Counted from the stretch's first letter, positions 1-10,004 are shown. The stretch is DNA of 64,000 nt from Dehalococcoidia bacterium (GCA_016930935.1 JAFGFT010000005.1:1-64000); one strand, 5' to 3'. Numbers and translations: made by a program. Notes: a model not told the origin generated them from the letters alone.

Positions 1-449
1 GCAAGGACGGCGTAGATGATGAGCCATATCACGCCTGACCATGAGGGCCAGAGAAGGGCGTATCCGACGACCACGAAGCCATAGAACAGTATCTGCGGGT
101 TTCGGCTGTGTCTGTAGACGCCGGTACAGTGGAGTTCGGGTGATTCCTGTCCCAGAGTTCGTGCCGCGCCCAGCCGTCCCATCGTGCTCAACAGCATTAC
201 CAGCCCGCCGATGATGAGCACCAGGGAAAGCCCGAACAGGGGGCTGACCGTGTCTATGGTGCTCAGCCGCGAGTCGAGAAACGCATACGACGATGCCCCG
301 TGCATGGCGAAGATGAGTATCTCAAGAGCGGTCGATTGGCTGGTGAGCTTTCCATACCGCTTGTAGTCCTGTGCCACGCGCGTGAAAATCAGTGCGCCCA
401 ATATGGGCAGCACAATCGCCAACATCGCCATCGTCATTGTGGCATTCAT
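1..449 (-). CDS. Isoprenylcysteine carboxyl methyltransferase (ICMT/PEMT)-like integral membrane protein, C-terminus cut by window edge
   Basis: Hand-translated from the minus strand; absent from the ORF track because it runs off the edge. Starts MNATMTMAMLAIVLPILGALIFTRVAQDYKRYGK and contains TGVYRHSRNPQILFYGFVVVGYALLWPSW, the 'GvYrhsRNPqi' signature of the ICMT/PEMT family. Upstream GGGAGG ribosome site. Confidence 0.75.
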   Translation of the reverse strand, partial: MNATMTMAMLAIVLPILGALIFTRVAQDYKRYGKLTSQSTALEILIFAMHGASSYAFLDSRLSTIDTVSPLFGLSLVLIIGGLVMLLSTMGRLGAARTLGQESPELHCTGVYRHSRNPQILFYGFVVVGYALLWPSWSGVIWLIIYAVL

Positions 450-658
450 CGCAGCCTCCCACTTCCGATTCTATCATCTTAGGCGTGCCTGCATCGCGAG
501 TGCTGTCGCGTTTCTGCCGTGTTCTCCTGTGGCCGTGAAGTCGAGTTGGACTTCACCCTCGCTTGACATCATTTCTTCGATAGGTCTATCGTCGAGTGAT
601 TGCAGCCACGTCCTACCACTCGTGGTTGTTCGTAAGGTGGACAGGAGAACTGACTGAT

Positions 659-2059
659 ATGCCGCCAAGCAGAAACAAGGCCGATGAGGTACTACGACAG
701 GCCCGGGAGGCACTGTGGGCAGGTCTGGACTATGCCCCTGGTGCAATCTACGTGACCGACGTCAGCGGAGTTCTTCTCTACTGTAACCGGAAGGTTGAGG
801 AACTGACCGGATATAAGAAGGAGGAGCTTATCGGAACGCCCCTTCTTACCAGTGGCCTTCTTGCAGAAACACAAGAGGCCAGGACGCGAATTCTGCAGGC
901 GTCCGGTGCGACAGGGGAGACGAGCGGACCCGATGAGATGAGGCTCACAAGGAAGGATGGGAGCACTCTGTGGGTTGAAATCAACACCACTCACGTCACG
1001 CAGCCAGGTGGCGACGTGACTATTGGCTTCGTTCGTGATGTGAGTGCGCGCAAGCAGACCGAGCGCGCTCTTGAGGCGGAGAGAGATAGATTTCGGGGCT
1101 ACCTGCACATAACGGGCAGCGCTATCGTGTTGCTGGATGCTGAGGGGAGAGTAGGGCTTGTAAACCATCGGGCTTGTGCGATTCTTGGTTACCCGCAGAA
1201 GGAAATACTGGGAAAGTCCTGGTTTGATTCGTTCATCCCTGAGCGGTTTCGCGACGAGTTGAGAGATGTCTTCGACCGGCAGATGAGGGGAGAGGCCGAG
1301 ACTCTTGAGAATCTCGAGAACCCTGTTGCAACCAGCTACGGAGAGGAACGACTCATCGCATGGCGTACCACAGTGCTGCGTGAGGGAGGGAAGACTGTGG
1401 GGGTGCTTTGCTCAGGGGAGGATGTCACCGAGTCCAGACGTGCGCAGGAGCAGCTCGAATTGAGCCGTCGGCGAATTGAACATATGCTGAAGGGAATGAT
1501 TGTGGTCATAGAACGAATGACCGAGATGAAAGATGCCTATACATCGGGGCATCAACAGAGAGTCGCGGAGTTGTCAACGGCGATCGCACGGCAACTCGGG
1601 CTGCCCGAGGAAACCTGCGTCTCGCTTGTTGATATGGCGGCGCGCGTCCATGACATAGGCAAGATAGCCGTACCTGCCGAGATACTGACGAGGCCGGGGA
1701 AGCTTCGTGACGTGGAAGTGGCACTGATTAAGGCACATCCCCTGGTTGGCTACGAGATTCTCAAGAGTGCAGACCTTCCATATCCAGTGGCGGAGGCAGT
1801 GCTGCAGCATCACGAAAGGTTGGACGGTTCCGGCTATCCGCAGGGTCTTTCAGGCTATGGCATCCTCCCCGAGGCACAGATACTGGTGGTTGCTGACGTG
1901 GTGGAGACGATGTCCTCCCACCGGCCATATCGAGCGTCACTGGGCATAGAGGCAGCGCTGGAAGAAATCTCACGGGGCAGTGGTACCCTCTATGATTCAG
2001 ATGTAGTGGCCGCCTGCCTGGAACTCTTCCGACGTCAGGGGTTCACGTTCTCTGACTGA
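659..2059 (+). CDS. PAS-PAS-HD-GYP domain protein (putative c-di-GMP phosphodiesterase/sensor)
   Basis: Two PAS-like segments (GAIYVTDVSGVLLYCNRKVEELTGY; GSAIVLLDAEGRVGLVNHRACAILGYPQKEILG) then HDIGKI and HHERLDGSGYP (HD-GYP motif). Confidence 0.85.
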   Translation: MPPSRNKADEVLRQAREALWAGLDYAPGAIYVTDVSGVLLYCNRKVEELTGYKKEELIGTPLLTSGLLAETQEARTRILQASGATGETSGPDEMRLTRKDGSTLWVEINTTHVTQPGGDVTIGFVRDVSARKQTERALEAERDRFRGYLHITGSAIVLLDAEGRVGLVNHRACAILGYPQKEILGKSWFDSFIPERFRDELRDVFDRQMRGEAETLENLENPVATSYGEERLIAWRTTVLREGGKTVGVLCSGEDVTESRRAQEQLELSRRRIEHMLKGMIVVIERMTEMKDAYTSGHQQRVAELSTAIARQLGLPEETCVSLVDMAARVHDIGKIAVPAEILTRPGKLRDVEVALIKAHPLVGYEILKSADLPYPVAEAVLQHHERLDGSGYPQGLSGYGILPEAQILVVADVVETMSSHRPYRASLGIEAALEEISRGSGTLYDSDVVAACLELFRRQGFTFSD

Positions 2060-2464
2060 CGGGAGAGTGACCTTACACATGCGCGATAGCGGATGTGGCA
2101 TCTCTGTCGCCGCAAATCTTGTGTGGCTGACCTGCATGATGTGATGTGTTTCTTTGAGAATCTCTCGCCGGTAGCGCGTGCGTCACTTCGTATGTGTAGG
2201 ATGGGTCGATTCTGACGTCCGCAAGTGTAGTCCTGCAGCATGAACTGCAACGGCGACGCCATGGCACTCTGACTCTCTTCCGGTTTCAATCGTCGTGCTC
2301 ACTGAACGTACTGCTGTTTCGATGACAGTGCGTGGCGCAGTTGATAGGGACGAAGACGCGTCCGATGGGATGCGCTGACGGAAAACGGATAGAATGTGGG
2401 GGCGAATCCCTGCTAGGATTCCTTCCGTCTGCTCTGATTCGTTCAGAGGAGACACGCACACCTT

Positions 2465-3415
2465 ATGAAGACTGTCGATTGGATTCGTCTGGTAGGTCTC
2501 TCCATTCTATGGGGAGGCACGTTCCTCTTTCAGGCACTATCGCTGAGAGCGTTTCCCGCTCTCACGATAGTGTTCTTCCGTGTATTCTTCGGCGCCTGCG
2601 TGTTCTGGCTGCTGCTTCTCGTGATGCGGCAGAGCATGCCCCGGGACCGGCGCACGTGGGGTGCATTCTTCATTATGGGCCTCATCAACAACGCCATTCC
2701 GTTCAGTCTCATCACATGGGAGCAGATACACGTAGAAGGAGGCATCGCGTCCATCATGAACGCGGTTACCTCTTGTTTTGCGGTTGTGCTGGCACACTTC
2801 CTTACCAGGGATGAGAGGCTGAGTGTCCGCAAGGTGGTAGGCGTGCTCATAGGCTTCGCCGGCGCATACGTGCTGCTGCAACCGGAACTGGATGGTGGTG
2901 TTTCCATGCGTGGCTTCGGGCAGATGGCAGGGCTGCTTGCCTCACTCTCGCTCGCGCTGGGGGGCATATTCGGAAAGCGGTTCAAGACACTCACGCCGAT
3001 GGTAACGGCGACCGGCATGTTGACCTGTTCTTCTCTGGTCATGTTGCCCATCGTAATGGTGATAGACAAGCCGTGGACGTATGCTGCCACTACGAGTGGT
3101 GTTGGCGCTATCGCCGGGTTGGTGCTTCTCAGCACCGTACTGGCCTACATCCTTTATTTCAGCGTGCTTCGCTCTTCCGGCGCCACCAACCTGCTTCTCG
3201 TGACGCTGCTCATGCCTATTTCTGCGCACATCCTCGGGGCCACATTCCTGTCTGAGCCGCTGTATGCCACGTCCGTCATCGGTATGGTGTGCATTGTGAT
3301 CGGACTCTCCATAATAGACGGGAGAGTTGTGGCGCGCATCAGAGGAGTCCCCTGGCAGGGTTCGATGCCCACGCTGCCTCCGCAACAGGAGGAAGGTAAT
3401 GACAGACCTTCATGA
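2465..3415 (+). CDS. EamA/DMT superfamily transporter
   Basis: About 10 hydrophobic segments; WGGTFLFQALSLRAFPALTIVFFRVFFGA typical of EamA proteins. Confidence 0.85.
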   Translation: MKTVDWIRLVGLSILWGGTFLFQALSLRAFPALTIVFFRVFFGACVFWLLLLVMRQSMPRDRRTWGAFFIMGLINNAIPFSLITWEQIHVEGGIASIMNAVTSCFAVVLAHFLTRDERLSVRKVVGVLIGFAGAYVLLQPELDGGVSMRGFGQMAGLLASLSLALGGIFGKRFKTLTPMVTATGMLTCSSLVMLPIVMVIDKPWTYAATTSGVGAIAGLVLLSTVLAYILYFSVLRSSGATNLLLVTLLMPISAHILGATFLSEPLYATSVIGMVCIVIGLSIIDGRVVARIRGVPWQGSMPTLPPQQEEGNDRPS

Positions 3416-4451
3416 TGAAACACTCTGGCGCGCCGTGCTGGAGAGAGATGCCGGCTATGACGGCATCTTCTACTACGGTGTGACAACCACGGGTGTGTAT
3501 TGCCGCCCTCAGTGTCCCAGTCGGAAACCGAAACGCGAGAATACCGTGTTCTCATTCTCAGGGGACGCGTTGCAGCAGGCCGGATTCCGGCCGTGCCGCC
3601 GCTGTAAGCCTGACGGGGTGGTTGAATCGGACGCAGCTGAGATGGTGGTGCGGCTCTGTCGTTTCATTGAGAATGCTGACACCATGCCGTCTCTTGCAGA
3701 CATTGCCCCATTCGCAGCAATGAGCGAATCGGCCGTCGAACGCCTCTTCCGTGGCGCTCTCGGCATCTCCCCGCACGAGTATGCGGACGCGCACCGGCGC
3801 GAGCGGTTCAGACAGGCGTTGCAGGGTGGAATGGGCGTGTTGAGCGCAGCGTATGAGTCCGGCTATGGTTCAAGCAGCAGGGTGTATGAAGGTGCGAATG
3901 GACATCTTGGCATGACGCCGAAAGCGTATCGCGATAGGGGCAGAGGACAGCATATCGGCTACACGGTGGTGGATACCGAACTCGGCTCATTGCTGGTTGC
4001 GGGTACCGGCAAGGGCATCTGTTCCGTGAAGCTGGGTGACAATCCGGAAGTATTGCTGGATGAATTCCGGCGCGAGTTCGCGGCTGCGGACCTGCTAGAG
4101 GCCGGCGAGGAGATTGCCGAATGGACCGGCGCGCTGGTCGACTATCTCTCGGGCACAGTGCCCTGGCCCCGGCTTCCCTACGATGTGAGGGCCACCGCAT
4201 TCCAGCGGCGTGTGTGGGAATACCTGCGCGCCATACCTGAAGGCCGCACGAAACACTACAGTGAGGTGGCCGCGGAACTTGGACAGCCGACGGCGACCCG
4301 TGCGGTCGCCCGCGCCTGCGCGACGAATCCGGTTGCTCTCGTGGTTCCCTGCCACAGGGTTGTGCCGAAGAGTGGGGGACTCGCTGGCTTTCGCTGGGGT
4401 ATCGAGCGCAAGCGTGCGCTCATTGAGATGGAGGCAGACCCGACGCCGTAG
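3399..4451 (+). CDS. ada: Bifunctional Ada-type methyl-DNA/phosphotriester transcriptional regulator and O6-methylguanine-DNA methyltransferase
   Basis: N-terminal Cys4 zinc motif (VYCRPQCPSRKP...FRPCRRCKPD), AraC-type HTH region, C-terminal MGMT active site NPVALVVPCHRVVPKSG. Confidence 0.9.
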   Translation: MTDLHDETLWRAVLERDAGYDGIFYYGVTTTGVYCRPQCPSRKPKRENTVFSFSGDALQQAGFRPCRRCKPDGVVESDAAEMVVRLCRFIENADTMPSLADIAPFAAMSESAVERLFRGALGISPHEYADAHRRERFRQALQGGMGVLSAAYESGYGSSSRVYEGANGHLGMTPKAYRDRGRGQHIGYTVVDTELGSLLVAGTGKGICSVKLGDNPEVLLDEFRREFAAADLLEAGEEIAEWTGALVDYLSGTVPWPRLPYDVRATAFQRRVWEYLRAIPEGRTKHYSEVAAELGQPTATRAVARACATNPVALVVPCHRVVPKSGGLAGFRWGIERKRALIEMEADPTP

Positions 4452-4569
4452 CCCTGACGGGGAGCAGCCAGCGACGGTTGTAGCTGCGACCACCTGTGAG
4501 GGATACGTGATTGTGATTACACGCCGCCTGCGGTAGTATCCTGGCAATGTGAGTGGAAAGGAGATCACT

Positions 4570-4908
4570 ATGAATGAGAGTCTTGCCGTGGTGTGGGTAT
4601 CGCGTGACAAGGAAGCCGCGATGAACATGGTGTTCATGTATGCGAAGAACTCCCTGCTTAAGAACTGGTGGGCCAAAGTCAGCCTCATCATATGGGGTCC
4701 GTCCGGTCCACTGCTGGTTGGTGATGCTGAGCTGCAGAAGGAACTCAAGGCCTTGAAGAAAGCCGGCGTGGAACTGCTGGCATGCAAAGCGTGCGCCGAC
4801 CGCTATGGGATAAGCAGTGCTCTCAGTGACCTCGGCGTCGATGTGAAGTACATGGGAGAGCCACTGACGCAGCTCCTTAAGTCGGGTACCTCCGTGCTCA
4901 CTGTCTAG
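4570..4908 (+). CDS. DsrE-like family protein
   Basis: Small alpha/beta protein; KKAGVELLACKACADRYGISSALSDLGVDVKYMGEPLT resembles DsrE/YchN-fold sulfur-relay proteins. Confidence 0.6.
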   Translation: MNESLAVVWVSRDKEAAMNMVFMYAKNSLLKNWWAKVSLIIWGPSGPLLVGDAELQKELKALKKAGVELLACKACADRYGISSALSDLGVDVKYMGEPLTQLLKSGTSVLTV

Positions 4909-5071
4909 CGTCTTGCTGTCGGTAGAGCATAGCGCCTCTATTGCGCGTGTCGTTCCTCGAGGGTTGACGTGCCCTGAGGGGCGCATTCGCCGTTGTCTCT
5001 GCGCCTACCCTGACACTCCTCTTGCATTCCCGCAACAGGGTGTTGCCCCGCATTTGTTCCTCCATTTTGAT

Positions 5072-5113
5072 TTGACACGATGCTTTGGTTTGCTTACTAT
5101 CTAGTAAGTAAGC
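5072..5113 (+). promoter_or_regulatory. Sigma70-like promoter overlapped by a palindromic operator, upstream of the TetR gene
   Basis: TTGACA (5072-5077), 17 bp spacer, TACTAT (5095-5100); inverted repeat CTTACT-ATCT-AGTAAG (5093-5108), also GCTTAC/GTAAGC (5092-5097/5108-5113). ATG at 5116. Confidence 0.6.
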
Positions 5114-5115
5114 AT

Positions 5116-5715
5116 ATGGATACGCAGGTGAGTTGGGGAGCGGGCAAGGACACCAGGACGGCCATCATTGATATGGCTGAAGACCTGATGTTGGATAGGG
5201 GCTTCAACGGCTTCAGTTACAGTACTATCTCCGCTTCCATGGGGATACGTAACGCTGCCATTCACTACCATTTCCCTGGCAAGAGTGACCTCGGGGTGGT
5301 GGTAGTACAACGGGCGCGTGAGCGGTTTCTTGCATGGGCGCGCCAACTGGAAACGGCGGACGCCAACCCCGTGGAACGCCTTGATGCGTTTTTCGCGAGA
5401 TACATGAGATATCTGGAGCGTGGAAAACGTGTGTGCCTTGGCGGCTCACTGGAGACCGACTATAAGACATTGCCGGAGCCGATGCAGGTTGAGGCAACTG
5501 CCTTCGTATCGGCCATCATGGCGTGGTGGGAGACTCTGCTTGAGACGGGACGGAAAGAGGGAGTGTTTGGCTTTCCGGGGGAGTCTCGTGACCAGGCTGT
5601 GGTGGTCATGGCTACCCTTCAGGGAGCGCTTCAGACGAGCAGGGTTGTGGAACCTCCATGTTTGTCGGCTGCGATGGAACAGACGCGGCGGATGATAGTG
5701 GTGAAGTCGCAGTGA
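5116..5715 (+). CDS. TetR/AcrR family transcriptional regulator
   Basis: N-terminal HTH GFNGFSYSTISASMGIRNAAIHYHFPGKSDLG. Confidence 0.88.
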   Translation: MDTQVSWGAGKDTRTAIIDMAEDLMLDRGFNGFSYSTISASMGIRNAAIHYHFPGKSDLGVVVVQRARERFLAWARQLETADANPVERLDAFFARYMRYLERGKRVCLGGSLETDYKTLPEPMQVEATAFVSAIMAWWETLLETGRKEGVFGFPGESRDQAVVVMATLQGALQTSRVVEPPCLSAAMEQTRRMIVVKSQ

Positions 5716-5773
5716 CCTGTTTCACACCTCATTTGTCAGACTACTGTCTATTCGCAGGAGAGGGTTGCTGCCT

Positions 5774-7045
5774 ATGAGTTCCCGAATCACTGACGCTTCG
5801 ACGTGCCAGACATCCCAAGAGGCCGTTCGTTCGATTGGAATCGGACGAATCACGGCCATACTGGCCGCCGTTGCCGCTGTCGGCCAGGTCTCAACGACCA
5901 TCTATCTGCCCTCCATTCCCATGATGGCAGTGCAGCTCGGGACGCCGGAGAGCCTTGTCCAACTGACCATTGTTGCCTATCTTGTTCCCTTTGCCCTGTT
6001 CCAGCTTCTTGCCGGTCCTGTCTCGGACAGTCGAGGTCGAAGGGTGACACTGGCCTGGGGGCTTGGGCTCTTCATCCTGGGCAGTGGCCTCGGAGCGCTC
6101 TCCTGGAATGTCCCGATTCTCTTCGTGGCGAGGTTCCTCCAGGGGGTCGGCGCATCTGCCGGCTACTCGGTTTCCAGGGCTGTAGCTCGTGACCTGTTCG
6201 AAGGCTCTGACCTGACACGAGTGATTGGGGATATCGCGCTGATTTTCGCCCTTGCTCCGGGCTGTATGCCGCTGGTGGGTGGTATTGCGAACGACGTGCT
6301 CGGGTGGCGCGCGAACTTCGCCATCCCTGTTGTGTTCGGCCTCGCTATTCTGACAGCGGTGCTTGTGTTTCTGCCGGAGACGCTTCGTTCAAGGACGCGC
6401 CTCGATGTGGCTCGGCTTGCCGGCGTTGTCTACATGCCGATAGCCAGGTCGGCGCATTTCCTCAGCTTTGCATTGCTGTCGACGGTGCCGTTCACCGGCC
6501 TCTTTGCATTCTTCGCGGCCGGACCTGCCTACACCATCAATGTCGTCGGTCTGACCCCGATGCAGTTCGGGATGCTCCCGCCGATAGCGGTCAGCGGCGT
6601 CCTAGTAGGACTGAAGCTTTCGCGACGGATGCTTCGTCGTTCCCGCGCAGGGCAGGTTATCACGCTCGGTATCGTGGTCGGGCTCGTTGCTGCAGGCCTC
6701 ATCCTGTCGCTGCACCGCTTCGGTCTTCTCGATGCGGCGGCGCTGACGGCGGGCATGTTCATCCATGGTGTGGGACTGGGAATCATTGTCCCTGTCACGA
6801 GCGCTGAGGCTATTCGTCCTTTTGGCTCGTCCGCAGGAGCAGCGTCCGCACTGCTTGGGTTCATTCAGATGACCGGCGCGATACTGGGCACGCTGGTGAC
6901 GAGCCAGCTTGGCACCCTTCTCGGCAGGTATGCCTTCCCCGAGGTGATGCTTGCCGGCGCACTGCTGGGCTGCCTGGTGCTGTGGCTGTCGCGGCGCGTT
7001 ATCTTCGAAGACCTGTATGCCGGAGCAATCCGGCGGACTGACTGA
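5774..7045 (+). CDS. MFS multidrug/Bcr-CflA-like efflux transporter
   Basis: 12-TM-like pattern; AGPVSDSRGRRVTLAWGLGLFILGS and RFLQGVGASAGYSVSRAVARDLF motifs of the Bcr/CflA group. Confidence 0.85.
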   Translation: MSSRITDASTCQTSQEAVRSIGIGRITAILAAVAAVGQVSTTIYLPSIPMMAVQLGTPESLVQLTIVAYLVPFALFQLLAGPVSDSRGRRVTLAWGLGLFILGSGLGALSWNVPILFVARFLQGVGASAGYSVSRAVARDLFEGSDLTRVIGDIALIFALAPGCMPLVGGIANDVLGWRANFAIPVVFGLAILTAVLVFLPETLRSRTRLDVARLAGVVYMPIARSAHFLSFALLSTVPFTGLFAFFAAGPAYTINVVGLTPMQFGMLPPIAVSGVLVGLKLSRRMLRRSRAGQVITLGIVVGLVAAGLILSLHRFGLLDAAALTAGMFIHGVGLGIIVPVTSAEAIRPFGSSAGAASALLGFIQMTGAILGTLVTSQLGTLLGRYAFPEVMLAGALLGCLVLWLSRRVIFEDLYAGAIRRTD

Positions 7046-7118
7046 CTTCATAGCTACATCTGACATTCCCATTCAGACTATTCACTCATAGGGCGAGCAT
7101 GACCATTCAGGAGGAAAC

Positions 7119-7907
7119 ATGGCACTGACCGTTAGCCAGGTAGAACAAGTTGCAAAGGAACTCATTGAGGCGGAAAGAACCGGCGTTCCGGTTGAAACGC
7201 TGACCGAGAGATTCGGCGACATATCCTACGAGGACGCGTACGCTGTCCAGTTGAAGACCGTCGACATCAAGACGAAGGCAGGGTCTGTAATCGTCGGCAA
7301 GAAGATTGGTTTTACGAGCAAGGCGATGATGGACCAGTTCAATATTCGAGAGCCGGACTACGGCATGCTTGATGACAGGATAGTCTTTCGTGAAGGACAG
7401 CCTATCCCTATGGCCAGCCTCATCTTCCCAAGGATTGAGCCCGAGATTGCGTTTCTTCTGAAGCATGACCTCAAGGGGCCGGGCGTGAATGCTGCCACCG
7501 TCCTTGAAGCGACGGAGGGCGTGCTGCCTGCACTGGAGGTCGTCGACAGTCGCTATGGACCAAAGCAGATTACCGTCAAGGACTCAATTGCTGACAATGC
7601 GTCTGCAGGGTTGATGATACTCGGGGGGAAGCTGACTCCGGTGAAAGACCTGGACATGCGCCTGATTGGTATGGTATTTGAACACAATGGCAGGCTGGTG
7701 AGCACGGGAGCAGGGGCGGCCGTGTTCGGAAATCCTGCCCAGTCTGTTGCATGGCTGGCAAACAAACTCTCCGAGTTTGGTATCACTATCAAGAAGGGCG
7801 AGTTTGTGATGTCCGGCAGCCTGGTGTCTGCGGTGAAGGTTGAGGAGGGCTCGTTCTTCACCGCAACGTTTGATCGTCTCGGGGCGGTGTCCGCGCTGTT
7901 TGAGTAG
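7119..7907 (+). CDS. 2-keto-4-pentenoate hydratase / fumarylacetoacetate hydrolase-family protein (MhpD-like)
   Basis: KIGFTSKAMMDQFNIREPDYGMLDDRIVF...RIEPEIAFLLKHDL, typical of MhpD/XylJ hydratases. SD AGGAGG upstream. Confidence 0.8.
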   Translation: MALTVSQVEQVAKELIEAERTGVPVETLTERFGDISYEDAYAVQLKTVDIKTKAGSVIVGKKIGFTSKAMMDQFNIREPDYGMLDDRIVFREGQPIPMASLIFPRIEPEIAFLLKHDLKGPGVNAATVLEATEGVLPALEVVDSRYGPKQITVKDSIADNASAGLMILGGKLTPVKDLDMRLIGMVFEHNGRLVSTGAGAAVFGNPAQSVAWLANKLSEFGITIKKGEFVMSGSLVSAVKVEEGSFFTATFDRLGAVSALFE

Positions 7908-7953
7908 TTGCCACATGATGGGCGAATACTACGGAAATGGGTAGAAAGGAGGC

Positions 7954-8301
7954 ATGAATATGGAGAGTCAACTCGAATCCAACCAGGAACGTCTGAGGCT
8001 GTATGGAAAGCTCAAGGAACTATTGCCCGAAACGCTTGCCGCGGAAGTGAAGGTTGGCGATGAAGCCTACGCTGATGGTGCGCTGTCCGCGAAGCAGAAG
8101 AGGCTCATTGCACTGGGAGTAGCCCTCGGAAGGGGTTGCACGAATTGCATCCTCGGCCAGACGATGCGAGCCCTGGAGGCCGACGCAACCGCGGATGAGA
8201 TTCTTGAGGTGACCGGAGTCGCCGTTGCCATAGGCGGGACCATGGGCGCCGCCGAGTCACTCCGCGTGGTGAAACTGCTCGAGGAACTGGGCAAGTTGTA
8301 G
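7954..8301 (+). CDS. Carboxymuconolactone decarboxylase / AhpD-like protein
   Basis: ALGVALGRGCTNCILGQTMRALEADATADEILEVTGVAVAIGGTMGA; CxxC motif of the CMD fold. Confidence 0.75.
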   Translation: MNMESQLESNQERLRLYGKLKELLPETLAAEVKVGDEAYADGALSAKQKRLIALGVALGRGCTNCILGQTMRALEADATADEILEVTGVAVAIGGTMGAAESLRVVKLLEELGKL

Positions 8302-8330
8302 TCATTGGTTCCTAAGTTAGTGCTTAGTGT

Positions 8331-8370
8331 GCAGGGGGTGTGGTAGTTGTTCCCTCCCCCTGCCTTCTTT
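8331..8370 (+). terminator. Rho-independent-like terminator after the AhpD-like gene
   Basis: GCAGGGGG (8331-8338) pairs with CCCCCTGC (8356-8363), followed by CTTCTTTTG. Confidence 0.65.
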
Positions 8371-8433
8371 TGCGTGGCGTCATTCCCAATAGAACGGGAG
8401 TACATGCAGTGCTCTGTTCGAATCAGAGTGGTG

Positions 8434-8853
8434 TCAGGATTCAAGTGAGTACTGCACAGTGACGTGGAGACTCTGGCCTGACTTTGACCCCACTTCCAGC
8501 GCGTACTTCCCCGTACGCGGAACCTCGAACTCCACGACTTCACAGTCGCCCCGGTTGCCAAAATCTGCGACCACGGCTGCGGTGTGCCATGCGCCCTCGG
8601 GTGTTTCCTCAAGCTCGCACAGGCGCATCGTGACTTCGGTATCCTTGGCATAGGAGAGGATGCAGCAAGCGCGGAACTCCTGTCCTGCAGACAGGTCAAT
8701 CATGTGCGAATCTGGTGATGACGCAACGGTCGTGGTGTATTCGACCTGGGGATGGAATTCCTCAGGCCGGACGGCAGGGATTGCAAGGAGGGCGATGATA
8801 GCCAGCGCGACCATCGCGCATACGTACCAGTGATTCCTCAGCCAGTAGCTCAT
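8434..8853 (-). CDS. Hypothetical membrane-anchored protein
   Basis: Single N-terminal TM (WYVCAMVALAIIALLAIPAV) and a beta-rich extracytoplasmic-like tail. Confidence 0.55.
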   Translation of the reverse strand: MSYWLRNHWYVCAMVALAIIALLAIPAVRPEEFHPQVEYTTTVASSPDSHMIDLSAGQEFRACCILSYAKDTEVTMRLCELEETPEGAWHTAAVVADFGNRGDCEVVEFEVPRTGKYALEVGSKSGQSLHVTVQYSLES

Positions 8854-8991
8854 CTTCTTTGGCGAACCTTGCCCATCATAATCCCCGCATGCCAGGTGTG
8901 ACAATAGGCTGCGAGACACCGTCGTCACGGTTTTGTGACGATGTGGTGGATGGAATTGGCCGTGCTGGACCGGTGGAGGGTGTGGTAAAGG

Positions 8992-9297
8992 CTACTTCCT
9001 CTTCTTGTCCTTGTCCCACTTGTCTCGATTGGTCAGTCCGAGGATGAGGTACGCCAGTCCGATGCCGGTGAATGGAAGGGGAATGATGAGAGGCAGGCTG
9101 AGCAACAGGTACACGAGCAACCACACCAGCCCCAGCGGAAACCAGACGACTCCCATGGTGAAGAACCCCCGGTAGTCAACGTCCTTCCTCTTGCCTCTCC
9201 CTTTCTGCCTGCGCCGCACCTTCACGACGACGTAAATCACCGCCGTCACTATCGTGACGATTGATATTGGGACAATGCTTGAAGCGATGGTCTGCAT
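8992..9297 (-). CDS. Hypothetical small membrane protein
   Basis: MQTIASSIVPISIVTIVTAVIYVVVKVRRRQKG... with two or three TM segments; start chosen internally. Confidence 0.5.
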   Translation of the reverse strand: MQTIASSIVPISIVTIVTAVIYVVVKVRRRQKGRGKRKDVDYRGFFTMGVVWFPLGLVWLLVYLLLSLPLIIPLPFTGIGLAYLILGLTNRDKWDKDKKRK

Positions 9298-9545
9298 CGG
9301 GCCTCCTGCTGCGTATAGTCTCAGAGGACGGCAGTGATGGCAAGTGCCGCTCTGATGGCGAAGAAGTGGCCCTGCAACGACGAGTGCATGAAGGGGGTTG
9401 GCGTATATGCCTTCTTTGATGAGTCTCTCTGGAGACCACGCTACGAGTAGAGGCGAATCGTGGAATTGCACAACGTGCCGGCACGAGACTGCCACGCCTA
9501 CGTGCATGAAAGCTCGTCAGGACTCCCCACGAGCCGCCGGAATCT

Positions 9546-10004
9546 CTACGTGGGCGGGGGAGGGGGGGGCTGGTTGAGCAGGAGCCAGTACATTCCCAGG
9601 TCTTTCACCGCTGCAACGAAGCTTTCGAACTCAACCGGCTTTACGATGTAGCTGTTGACACCGTATTGGTAGCTGTTGATAAGGTCCTGTTCCTCTTTGG
9701 AAGATGTGAGGATGACTACCGGAATCTGCCTTGTAGTGGGGTCTTCCTTGAGGGCTTTCAGCACCTCAAGGCCATTCACCTTGGGTAGCTTGAGGTCCAG
9801 CAGGACGACCCTGGGATGGTGGTTGCACTCTCGCCCTGCATAGTTGCCGCGTCCGAAGAGAAAGTCGATTGCCTCCTGTCCGTCTTTGACATGCACCACG
9901 TTGTTTGCCAGGTGGTTCTTTCGCAATGCGCGTAGCGCGAGTTCGGCATCGTCCGGGTTGTCCTCGACGAGGAGTATTTCCACAATTCCCTTGCTCTCAG
10001 TCAT
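9546..10004 (-). CDS. Rcp1-like single-domain response regulator
   Basis: EILLVEDNPDDAELALRAL...VVLLDLKLPKVNGLEVLKALK...VVILTSSKEEQDLINSYQYGVNSYIVKPV; ATG overlaps the stop of the upstream kinase. Confidence 0.9.
   Translation of the reverse strand: MTESKGIVEILLVEDNPDDAELALRALRKNHLANNVVHVKDGQEAIDFLFGRGNYAGRECNHHPRVVLLDLKLPKVNGLEVLKALKEDPTTRQIPVVILTSSKEEQDLINSYQYGVNSYIVKPVEFESFVAAVKDLGMYWLLLNQPPPPPPT

Noticed and set aside
2060-2464. Possible structured RNA or riboswitch upstream of the EamA transporter
   Set aside because: No conserved motif or convincing long stem could be recognised by eye.
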